From assembly GCA_003134855.1 (NCBI GenBank), contig PLCS01000009.1, positions 142,327 to 206,326 of the forward strand: a DNA stretch of 64,000 nucleotides, in the 5' to 3' direction. Position numbers and translations under genes: made by a program. The stretch's first letter is position 1. Each line of letters starts with the position of its first letter. Source of the stretch: Acidobacteriaceae bacterium (GTDB lineage: Bacteria; Acidobacteriota; Terriglobia; Terriglobales; Acidobacteriaceae). Below, piece by piece: positions 32,714 to 40,120 of the stretch. The notes under the pieces are model-generated. The model saw only the letters and a list, made by a program, of their open reading frames with translations. It did no database searches and was not told the DNA's origin.

Positions 32714-35230
32714 TTGAACGATCCGAAGGCACCGTCCGATTGGTTTAAGGTTGATGGAGTCGATGCGCTGGTTGAGTTGGCGCTCAACCTCCACTGGTCC
32801 TGGAATCATGCTGCGGATGAACTGTGGAAGGACCTCGATGCAGAACTCTGGGCGGCCACACAAAACCCATGGGTGATCTTGCGGACGGTTTCTCACGAGA
32901 AGATCAAAGCCGCATTGGATGCGCCGGAGTTTCGCAACCGTCTCGACACTCTGCTCCAGCAGAATCGGGAATCCTATCAAGCTGACGCATGGTTCCAGCG
33001 CAAGCATCCGGACAAAGCTCTCACGACGGCCGCCTATTTCAGCATGGAGTTCATGCTGAGCGAAGCGTTGCCCATCTATTCAGGTGGTCTTGGAAATGTA
33101 GCGGGAGATCAGATGAAGGCGGCCAGCGACCTGGGCGTTCCAGTCGTTGGAGTTGGACTGCTCTATGGTCAAGGATATTTCCGTCAGGACTTCGATTCGG
33201 AAGGCCGGCAACAAGCACTCTATCCTGTCAATGATCCGGGCCAGCTGCCCATCCGGCCGCTGCGCCAGAAGAACGGAGAGTGGCTGCGGTTGCAGATCCA
33301 CTTGTCGGGAGCGCTGATCTGGCTCCGCTGCTGGGAGGTCTCTGTTGGCAGGACAAAGCTTTACCTGCTCGACACAAACGACTTCGCCAACACGGCAGCG
33401 CATCGGGGAATCACCAGTGAACTCTATGGCGGCGATGCGGAGATGCGGCTGAAGCAGGAGATCATTCTCGGGATTGGTGGATGGCGCTTGCTGCGGGCGC
33501 TTGGTTTGCAACCCGAAGTTTGCCATCTCAATGAAGGCCATGCAGCATTTGCGGTGCTCGAAAGGGCGCACTGCTATATGGAGGATCATGCGAAGCCGTT
33601 CGATCTGGCTCTGGCCGTTACGCGGGCTGGAAATGTCTTTACGACACACACCGCGGTCGCTGCTGGATTCGATCGCTTTGACCCGCAACTCATCCGGCAG
33701 TATCTTGGCCACTATGCGCAGGATGAACTTCGCATCTCGCTCGACGATCTGCTGAAGATCGGAAGGCAAAACCCCAGCGACAATGCAGAGCCCTTCAACA
33801 TGGCCTATCTTGCTCTCCATGGCAGCGGCCGCGTGAATGGCGTGAGCAAGCTTCACAGAGAAGTGAGCCGGCAGATATTCCAGCCTCTTTTCCCGCATTG
33901 GCCGCAGGCAGGAGTTCCGATTGACTCAGTGACCAATGGCATTCATGTGCCGACCTGGGATTCGCTTGAGGCCGATACGCTGTGGACCACGGCTTGCGGC
34001 AAAAAGCGTTGGCGCGGAGATCGCGCTGTCGAAGATGACATCCGGAACCTCACCGACGAACAAATCTGGCAGATGCGGTCCACGGAGCGAAAGACGCTGA
34101 TTGACCGGCTGCGTAAACGGTACGCCCGCCAACTCGCTTCAGAGGGCGGAGACCCATCGGATGCGAATCATATCTTCGACGAAAATGCGCTGACTCTGGG
34201 ATTTGCACGCCGTTTTGCGACGTATAAGCGTCCTGATCTTCTCCTGCTTGATTCTGAACGGCTGGTTCGCCTTCTCTCCAACCCACAACGGCCGGTACAA
34301 CTGATTCTTGCCGGCAAAGCACATCCACAGGATTTGCCTGGACAGGCGTTGATCAAAAAGTGGAAGGATTTCATTCGGCGTCCGGAAGTTCGTTCAAGGG
34401 TCGTCTTTCTAAGTGACTACGACATGATGCTGGCGCAGCACATGGTTCACGGAATTGATCTGTGGATCAATACACCGCGCCGCCCGTGGGAGGCCTGCGG
34501 AACCAGTGGCATGAAGGTTCTTGTGAATGGCGGCTTGAACTTATCGGAGTTGGACGGATGGTGGGCTGAGGCTTACTCCCCCGAAGTTGGATGGGCCATC
34601 GGTGACGGCAAAGAGCATGGTGACGATCCTGCCTGGGATCGCACAGAGGCTGAAGCCGTGTATGCCGCATTGGAGAATGAAGTCATTCCGGAGTTTTATG
34701 AGCGGAATGAAAAGGGCCTGCCGCTGAAGTGGTTAGGACGTGTCCGCGAGAGCATGGCAAGGCTTACTTCGGAGTTTTCAGCAACGCGAGCTATTCGCGA
34801 GTATACAGAAGATCACTATCTGCCTGCGGCTTCCGGTTACCACGTGCGTGCAGCGGAGGACAGCAAACTTGGTGAGAGTTTACTCCACTGGCAGCAGGAT
34901 ATCGATCGGCATTGGAACACGGTATGCTTTGGCGCGGTGGGAATTGAGACGCACGACGGCCAGCATTTCTTTCAAGTCGAAGTTTCTCAGGGCGCCCTCA
35001 CTCAGGATCAACTGCAAGTGGAACTCTACGCAGACTCAGTTGATGGAGGTGAACCAGATCTCGAAGTTATGACCGCATCCGGACCCCGCGCGAATTCACA
35101 TGGCGTGCTAACCTATTCGGCCCAGGTGTCCGCAACTCGTCCCGCGAGCGACTACACTGCGCGCATCATCCCCCACCACACCAACGCTTCGGTACCACTT
35201 GAAGCTGAGCAAATCCTGTGGCAAGGTTGA
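32714..35230 (+). CDS. glgP: Alpha-glucan (glycogen/maltodextrin) phosphorylase, GT35
   Basis: The TTG start has AGGAGGAG just upstream. The 838-residue enzyme is of the alpha-glucan phosphorylase type that begins with ALNLHWSWNHAADELW. Landmarks are YFSMEFMLSEALPIYSGGLG, AGDQMKAASDLGVP, CHLNEGHAAFAVLE, DSVTNGIHVPTW, FARRFATYKRPDLLL, and the PLP-phosphate/active-site region PRRPWEACGTSGMKVLVNGG. The C-terminal 120 residues form an extra beta-rich domain. It cleaves glycogen with phosphate to give glucose 1-phosphate in the cytoplasm. The gene seems intact, although the phosphoketolase upstream is ruined. Confidence 0.95.
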   Translation: MNDPKAPSDWFKVDGVDALVELALNLHWSWNHAADELWKDLDAELWAATQNPWVILRTVSHEKIKAALDAPEFRNRLDTLLQQNRESYQADAWFQRKHPDKALTTAAYFSMEFMLSEALPIYSGGLGNVAGDQMKAASDLGVPVVGVGLLYGQGYFRQDFDSEGRQQALYPVNDPGQLPIRPLRQKNGEWLRLQIHLSGALIWLRCWEVSVGRTKLYLLDTNDFANTAAHRGITSELYGGDAEMRLKQEIILGIGGWRLLRALGLQPEVCHLNEGHAAFAVLERAHCYMEDHAKPFDLALAVTRAGNVFTTHTAVAAGFDRFDPQLIRQYLGHYAQDELRISLDDLLKIGRQNPSDNAEPFNMAYLALHGSGRVNGVSKLHREVSRQIFQPLFPHWPQAGVPIDSVTNGIHVPTWDSLEADTLWTTACGKKRWRGDRAVEDDIRNLTDEQIWQMRSTERKTLIDRLRKRYARQLASEGGDPSDANHIFDENALTLGFARRFATYKRPDLLLLDSERLVRLLSNPQRPVQLILAGKAHPQDLPGQALIKKWKDFIRRPEVRSRVVFLSDYDMMLAQHMVHGIDLWINTPRRPWEACGTSGMKVLVNGGLNLSELDGWWAEAYSPEVGWAIGDGKEHGDDPAWDRTEAEAVYAALENEVIPEFYERNEKGLPLKWLGRVRESMARLTSEFSATRAIREYTEDHYLPAASGYHVRAAEDSKLGESLLHWQQDIDRHWNTVCFGAVGIETHDGQHFFQVEVSQGALTQDQLQVELYADSVDGGEPDLEVMTASGPRANSHGVLTYSAQVSATRPASDYTARIIPHHTNASVPLEAEQILWQG

Positions 35231-36129
35231 CGGCAGTGAATCAAATTACTTTACATTCGCAACCCACCTCAGCAGAAGGCTGATTGCGGGCGGAAGAATC
35301 CTGCCTGTAGTGTCAATGGGTTCATTTACTTTGGGTGTGATTTTCAACAGCTGCATTCACGATCTGTCCCTCTGCCAGTCCGGAATTGGTCGATTCGGAT
35401 GCGGCCCGCCACTCCGTTGACTACTCCAGCAAGAAGTTGGCGGGACTCTCCGAAATCGAATAAAGCGATGGTAGAATTGGTAGGGTTGGCAGTCATGGTG
35501 TGACTGCTCAATTCTGAACACTCTTACCAATCGTGTATGCGGTACAAACTTGATTGGGCCAGACGCTTTCATTCCAGGGGCATAAATAGTTCGGTTCAAT
35601 TTCCAGCCAACGAGAAATGCCCGCAGTCCAGGTACGTCCCAGAAATACGGAGACGCCCATGTTGCCAGCGGGCAAAACCGGGATGGCAGAGGTATAAGCC
35701 CAGCTCGAAGCCGGGACAGAATTCTGAATCTCTATCGGCCTGTGGGGTTGAATTACTTTCCTTTAGGGTTTGAGGGAGAAATTGAGCAAATTTGCTCAGG
35801 AATCGCGAAATAGCAGCGAAATACCGTAGCCCGAAGCTAAGTTCTGCCTGCAAGGCACTGCCGGTGTCTGCGCCCATCAGAAGCGTAGATTTCGAGTGCT
35901 CTCCCTTTGTTTGGAGCGCCACAACCTATAGAGAGGCTGGACCAGCAAGTGCACACAGGTTCAAATCGAACGGGCGCAGGCCTTCGCCGTAGTCCACGCG
36001 GCCGAGATAGAGGTACTGAATCATCGCAGGTTTGATTGTAGCGACGGCGAGTGCAGGCTGGATTCGCGCATTCTTCCCGCAACCGTTGATTCGGCGGTAA
36101 ACTGGAACCATATTGAGGGAGAGCGCCGC
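35231..36129. other. Gene-poor stretch with decayed sequence, including a lipB fragment
   Basis: These 899 bp contain no gene that I can support. The minus strand has protein-like frames broken by stops (around 35350-35500 and 35596-35922), without recognisable motifs, probably remnants. At 35975-36025 (minus) is a 51-bp copy of the lipB start. AT content is a little higher than in the neighbours. Confidence 0.5.
35975..36025 (-). pseudogene. Fragment duplicating the first 17 codons of lipB
   Basis: Reading on the minus strand gives MIQYLYLGRVDYGEGLR, against MIQSLYLGRVSYDEGLR at the start of lipB (19934). The DNA differs at about 7 of 51 positions. After codon 17 the similarity ends and a stop follows 15 codons later. 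It is the stub of a second lipB copy or of a duplication that has decayed. Confidence 0.7.
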
Positions 36130-36420
36130 ATGAGGCCATCGGAGGTATTGCCGCAGCATCGGGAGACGATCCGCCAGCTTGTACTCGAAGCCGGCATGGC
36201 GAATCCGCGCGTCTTCGGGAGCGTGCTCCATGGCGACGATGTGGATGGCAGCGATCTGGATATTCTGATCGATCCGGCTCCGAAAACCAGCCTTCTTGAT
36301 TTGGCCGGCCTACAAATCGAAATCGAAGCGCGAACCGGAGTCAAGGTGGACCTGCTGACGCCAAAGTGCCTTCCGTTGAAATTCAGGCAAAAGGTTCTGG
36401 ATGAGGCCCTGCCAGTATGA
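36130..36420 (+). CDS. mntA: MntA-type nucleotidyltransferase antitoxin
   Basis: The 96-residue protein is a minimal nucleotidyltransferase with the catalytic signature GS-x10-DxD (G30-S31 to D42/D44, in FGSVLHGDDVDGSDLDILI). A third acidic residue lies in VKVDLLTP. It belongs to the MNT half of HEPN-MNT pairs; characterised MntA enzymes neutralise the partner toxin by adding AMP groups to a tyrosine next to its active site. The gene is preceded by GGGAGAG and overlaps the HEPN gene by 4 bp. All catalytic residues are present, so it looks active. Confidence 0.92.
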   Translation: MRPSEVLPQHRETIRQLVLEAGMANPRVFGSVLHGDDVDGSDLDILIDPAPKTSLLDLAGLQIEIEARTGVKVDLLTPKCLPLKFRQKVLDEALPV

Positions 36421-36785
36421 ACAGACATCCGGAACGCGCTCAGGATTACCTGGAACATATTCTCGCGGCTCTCAGGCGAATCCAGCGGTACACCGCCGGC
36501 AAATCCACGGACGAATTCATGGACAGCACATTGCTTCAGGATGGTGTGCTGCGAAACCTCGGCATTATTGGCGAGGCTGCGCACAGGCTGCTGGCTGATG
36601 CACCGGAGTTCGTGGCAACGCATCCGGAGATTCCATTTGGCAAAATCTACGCAACACGCAACCGAATCACCCACGCTTACGAAGAAGTGGACATCGAAAT
36701 TGTTTGGAATCTGGTTTTGTTCGATGTCCCCGCTCTCCAGCCGGTGATCGCTGAAGCGCTAAACGAGCTCAAGGGAGAGGGATAG
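36417..36785 (+). CDS. hepT: HepT-like HEPN ribonuclease toxin (DUF86)
   Basis: The 122-residue all-helical protein has the HEPN catalytic motif R81-x4-H86-x-Y88 (RNRITHAY). The tyrosine Y88 is the residue that MntA modifies in characterised pairs. The N-terminus (RAQDYLEHILAALRRIQRYT) and IIGEAAHRLL are typical of DUF86. It would cleave RNA when freed from the antitoxin. Its start overlaps the MntA stop (ATGA). The pair is at the left edge of an accessory region with further HEPN-like and nuclease genes. Confidence 0.92.
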   Translation: MNRHPERAQDYLEHILAALRRIQRYTAGKSTDEFMDSTLLQDGVLRNLGIIGEAAHRLLADAPEFVATHPEIPFGKIYATRNRITHAYEEVDIEIVWNLVLFDVPALQPVIAEALNELKGEG

Positions 36786-36835
36786 ACGAAATGTCTGGCA
36801 CGCCAAAGGCTGGAACAGCGGTATGAGGAATGATG

Positions 36836-37702
36836 ATGGAAGAGAAAGAGCCACAACAAACCGGAAACCCGCCAAAGCCTGAAGCACTGCTCTATCACTA
36901 CACAAGCCTTGAATCGTTTCAAGGGATGCTTAAGAGCGGAGTCCTATGGGCTAGCCATATTCGCTATCTTAATGACACCTCCGAGCAGCGTATGATGTGG
37001 GATTTGATTCGAAAACGAATAGAAGAACGATTGCAGAATCCTTCCGATCCGCATCACGAGAAGCTATCCCGTTTGAGGGCAGTTGCCGAAAATGTGCAAG
37101 ACGAGCATATATATGTAGTTTCCTTCTCCGACGTTGGAGGAGACGACCTGAGCCAGTGGCGGGGCTATGGAGCTAACGCGGGAATATCAGTAGGATTCAA
37201 ACAGGACGCGTTAAAACGCATATGCGCAAAATTCACGACTGAACAGCATAAGCCACCGAAAAAAAGGGGTGGCGCAATGCTTCAGAAGATCCAATATGTC
37301 GATCCAAAGGGAGGTGATGAGGCGAATAGGATAGTTGATGTGTTCCTAAACCGTGGACTCCCCGAATCTTCTGGAAGCGAATTTAGTCCAGAACAAGTGT
37401 TTGCTAGGCAGATATCCATATTTTCCTCAACTTTGAAGCATAAGGCGTTTTCATCGGAGCAAGAATGGCGAATAATCGTTATCGATCTTAAAGGATATCC
37501 AGCTCCGGATATTCGCGTCCGCAAATCGCTGTTGGTGCCTTATATCGAATTGGATATTCACGATGCGGATCCATCTACGATTTACATTGGTCCGAGTCCG
37601 AATAAAGAGAACACCGTAGCCGCTGTCAAGTTTTTCTGCGCCACCAGAAATTCAAATGATATTGAGGTGATTCCCAGCGAGCTGCCGTTTCGCGATTACT
37701 GA
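36836..37702 (+). CDS. DUF2971-family protein
   Basis: I chose the third of three consecutive ATGs (36830, 36833, 36836), since GAGGA lies six bases before it. The protein has about 288 residues and the DUF2971 pattern: LYHYTSLESFQGMLKSGVLW, SHIRYLNDTSEQ, VVSFSDVGGDDLSQWRGYG and SSEQEWRIIV. The fold resembles ADP-ribosyl transferase-like domains and the family is common in phage-defence and toxin contexts, but its activity is not established. Base composition is visibly more AT-rich than the neighbours, a sign of transfer. It follows HepT by about 50 bp in the same direction. Confidence 0.82.
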   Translation: MEEKEPQQTGNPPKPEALLYHYTSLESFQGMLKSGVLWASHIRYLNDTSEQRMMWDLIRKRIEERLQNPSDPHHEKLSRLRAVAENVQDEHIYVVSFSDVGGDDLSQWRGYGANAGISVGFKQDALKRICAKFTTEQHKPPKKRGGAMLQKIQYVDPKGGDEANRIVDVFLNRGLPESSGSEFSPEQVFARQISIFSSTLKHKAFSSEQEWRIIVIDLKGYPAPDIRVRKSLLVPYIELDIHDADPSTIYIGPSPNKENTVAAVKFFCATRNSNDIEVIPSELPFRDY

Positions 37703-37723
37703 TTTCGCGCTACACTATCCTCT

Positions 37724-38288
37724 GGCAGGAGGACCGGGCGGTCGCTGCCGGTGGCTTCGCGCGAGCGATGTCCGCCGGGGGAGGAAAGTCCGAACTCCGC
37801 AGGGCAGTGTGCCGGATAACGTCCGGGACGCGGGCTTCAAGGCTCGCGGACGGCCAGTGCCACAGAAAAGATACCGCCTCGGCTACCCCTCGGCCTCACG
37901 GTCGAGGGCCTCCCTGGAAACGCAAGACCCGAGTTGGCCCGGCTTGCCGGGTTCGCTCGCCGTTGCGGAAACTCCAGCGCCGGGGTAAGGGTGAAATGGT
38001 GCGGCAAGAGCGCACCGCCCGTCCTGTAAAGGCCGGGGCAGGGTAAACCCCACACGGAGCAAGACCAAATAGGGAGGGAAGCACGCGCCGAAGAGCCCGG
38101 CGCTGCTGCGCATCGGCCCGATGCGCCCAGGCGGCTTTGGCGGGGTTCCCGGCGACAGGTCTTCGTCGCAGGGGTGCCTTGAGCACTTGCCGAAACCTCC
38201 GGGTAGGTCGCTGATGAGCGTCCGCGGCGACGCGGCGCCTAGAGGAATGACCGCACACGACAGAATTCGGCTTACAGGTCCTTTTGCC
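37724..38288 (+). ncRNA. rnpB: RNase P RNA (bacterial type A), with enlarged 3' region
   Basis: The conserved blocks are clear: GGAGGAAAGTCCG (37781-37793), CAGTGCCACAGAAA, GGTAAGGGTGAAATGGTGCG near 37985, GGAGCAAGACCAAATAGGG near 38056-38074, GGGTAGGTCGCT near 38201, and AGAGGAATGACCGC with GACAGAATTCGGCTTAC near the 3' end. P1 can be paired over 12 bp (37724-37735 with 38277-38288, with G-U pairs), which sets the ends. It is the catalytic RNA that matures tRNA 5' ends. Between AAATAGGG and GGGTAGG about 125 bases occur, several times more than the roughly 30 of E. coli; they include two perfect hairpins, one of them the dispersed 37-bp element. Confidence 0.95.
38141..38176 (+). repeat. 37-bp palindromic element, copy inside the RNase P RNA gene
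   Basis: The copy begins CGGGGTTCCC and ends AGGGGTG. The stem here is GCGAC/GTCGC with loop AGGTCTTC, while the copy at 18944 has CGGAC/GTCCG with the same loop. The stem bases differ yet still pair, which supports selection for, or inheritance of, a folded structure. Confidence 0.85.
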
Positions 38289-38311
38289 GAATTCAGGACC
38301 CCCCACTGAAT

Positions 38312-38348
38312 CGGGGTCCCCGGCGAGCGATTTTTGCTCGCTGGGGTG
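38312..38348 (+). repeat. 37-bp palindromic element, copy just after rnpB
   Basis: It begins CGGGGTCCCC and ends TGGGGTG, with stem GCGAGC/GCTCGC and loop GATTTTT. By eye it is identical over 37 bases to the inverted copy at 46379-46415, so these two are recent or conserved. Confidence 0.88.
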
Positions 38349-38357
38349 ACAAACGAC

Positions 38358-38390
38358 AGCCCCGGCCGGGAGAGTTTTCCGGCCGGGGCT
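38358..38390 (+). terminator. Terminator-like hairpin after rnpB, 12-bp GC stem
   Basis: The arms AGCCCCGGCCGG and CCGGCCGGGGCT are exact complements around a loop GAGAGTTTT. GGCCATTTT follows. It lies 70 bp after the rnpB 3' end and before the BON gene, so it probably ends the rnpB transcript. Confidence 0.7.
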
Positions 38391-38548
38391 GGCCATTTTA
38401 GCAAGTCGATGACTTGCAGAATTTTCTTTGCCGGGCGAAACTTTTCTCCGGCGGCGGGGTTTGCACCGATGACGGCTACCGCAGTTCAGCGTCTAATCAA
38501 GTTGAACAAAGTGAAGCGGGAGCAGAGTTCAAGCGTAGGAGAGAACCA

Positions 38549-39823
38549 ATGATGAATCGGCCGATGCTCAAGAGAGTTTTTCCCCAGGCCCTGGCGTGGA
38601 CGGCGCTGGCCGTCCTGAGTGGCGCGATGGCGCTGGCCCAGGACGCTGCTCCAGCCCCAGCCCCAGCTCCAGCCGCGGCCACACCCGAGACCCCGCCCCC
38701 AGCGGCCGCGATCCGCGCCGACGGCGAGATCGAGATGGACGTGGTGCATGCCCTGGATGCCTCCAAGGCGTTGAAGACCGACCTGATCACCGCGGCCACC
38801 ATTCTGGGCCAGGTTACGCTCTCCGGAACCGTGTCGAGCGAGGCCTCCAGCGAACTGGCGGAGGCGATCGCCGCCCATGTGGCGGGCGTGACCAAGGTGA
38901 ACAACAACCTGAAGGTTGGCAATCCGCAGGCCCCGGCCAAGCCGGACGCGCAGCCGATGGCCGACAATCAGCCGGGCGACGCGGGCGTACCTAATCCCGG
39001 CGACGGGGGCGCTCCGGCGATGAACGACGGCCCCATGCCGGTTCCCAATGAGAGCGATGCCCAGGCCCGGATACGCGCGCAGATTCGCGCAGAGATCCAG
39101 GCCCAGATTCAAGCTCAAAGAGAGGCGCAGCAGCAGACGCCCAAAGCTCCGGTAACCCTTGCTCAAGGAACGCTTTTACAGTTGCGGACCAATGAGCCGG
39201 TGAACAGCAAGAGAGCCAAGGACGGCGAGGCGGTTCAGTTCACGGTCATTCAGGACGTATTCATCGGCAATGTGCTGGCGATTCCGCGCGGCGCGACCGC
39301 TCATGGCGTGGTGACTGAGGTCAAGCAGGCCGGCGATCTGAAAGGCAGCCCGGTGCTGGGGCTCAAACTGACTTCGCTGGATATGGGCGGAGAGAACTAC
39401 CCTGTCGACACCGATCAGTTCAAGGTGAAGGGGCCGGGCAAGGGTGGATATACGGCCCACAATATTGTTGGCGGCACGATGATGGGCACGATTATCGGCT
39501 GCATCGCGGGCCGCGGCATCGGCTGCGCGATCGGCGCGGGAGCGGGCGCGGCGGCAGGCACGGCGGCTTCAGCGGCGACTCCCGGACCGGGCGTGTGGAT
39601 TCCCGCCGAGGCCAGGGTGGACTTCCACCTGAACACGCCGCTGACGGTGACGCCGGTCAGCGCGCAAGAGGCGGCGCGGATGGCGCAGGGGCTTTATCCC
39701 GGCGGTCCGAGCCTCTACCGGCGCGGCAACGGCCCCTACGGCCAACCGTATGCCTACTACAGCTATCCGCCGGTCTACTACCGTCCTTACTATGCGGTCG
39801 GCGGGTACTACTACTGGCGTTAA
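38549..39823 (+). CDS. BON-domain exported protein with glycine-zipper segment
   Basis: The ATG at 38549 follows AGGAGAG; a second ATG is adjacent. The 424-residue protein has a signal peptide (LAWTALAVLSGAMALAQ), an Ala/Pro linker, a BON domain (about residues 50-115; VVHALDASKALKTDLITAAT, VTLSGTVSSEASSELAEAIA, GVTKVNNNLKVG), a charged coiled coil (RIRAQIRAEIQAQIQAQREA), then a beta-rich region and a Gly/Ala zipper (MMGTIIGCIAGRGIGCAIGA). The tail is Tyr/Pro-rich and ends YYYWR. BON proteins associate with membranes or lipids; this one is probably periplasmic or outer-membrane linked. Confidence 0.82.
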   Translation: MMNRPMLKRVFPQALAWTALAVLSGAMALAQDAAPAPAPAPAAATPETPPPAAAIRADGEIEMDVVHALDASKALKTDLITAATILGQVTLSGTVSSEASSELAEAIAAHVAGVTKVNNNLKVGNPQAPAKPDAQPMADNQPGDAGVPNPGDGGAPAMNDGPMPVPNESDAQARIRAQIRAEIQAQIQAQREAQQQTPKAPVTLAQGTLLQLRTNEPVNSKRAKDGEAVQFTVIQDVFIGNVLAIPRGATAHGVVTEVKQAGDLKGSPVLGLKLTSLDMGGENYPVDTDQFKVKGPGKGGYTAHNIVGGTMMGTIIGCIAGRGIGCAIGAGAGAAAGTAASAATPGPGVWIPAEARVDFHLNTPLTVTPVSAQEAARMAQGLYPGGPSLYRRGNGPYGQPYAYYSYPPVYYRPYYAVGGYYYWR

Positions 39824-39829
39824 CCACCT

Positions 39830-39900
39830 GCGGTGGGGCAGACGGCGCTTGCGCGCCATGGGGTTCGTGGTTTCCCCAACCACCTGCGGCGGGGCAGACG
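39830..39900 (+). repeat. Two direct copies of a 22-bp motif
   Basis: ACCACCTGCGG followed by T/C and GGGGCAGACG occurs twice (from about 39825 and 39880), 55 bp apart, between the BON gene and the terminator. They read as fragments of an intergenic repeat. No coding potential is seen in this 297-bp gap. Confidence 0.55.
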
Positions 39901-39926
39901 CCTTCGGCCTCGGTCCCATTCGTATC

Positions 39927-39957
39927 AGCGGGCATTCCGGAAGCCGGGATGCCCGCT
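39927..39957 (+). terminator. Intrinsic terminator-like hairpin after the BON gene
   Basis: The stem AGCGGGCATTCCGG pairs with CCGGGATGCCCGCT (one G-T pair) over a loop of three bases, followed by TTGCTGTT. It lies about 100 bp after the BON stop and before the ppiD gene. Confidence 0.7.
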
Positions 39958-40120
39958 TTGCTGTTAGGCTCCGCCCTCGTCCGGGTTCCGCTCGTCTATA
40001 ATGGCAGAGAATCGCGTAGAGCGATAATTGCGCATTCAGTCTGATGCCCGCCCGCCGCAACAATTCTGGCGCAGGGTTTGGGCTGTTCGCGCGTAGAGAG
40101 TTGAAGGTCCGAGTCCATCC

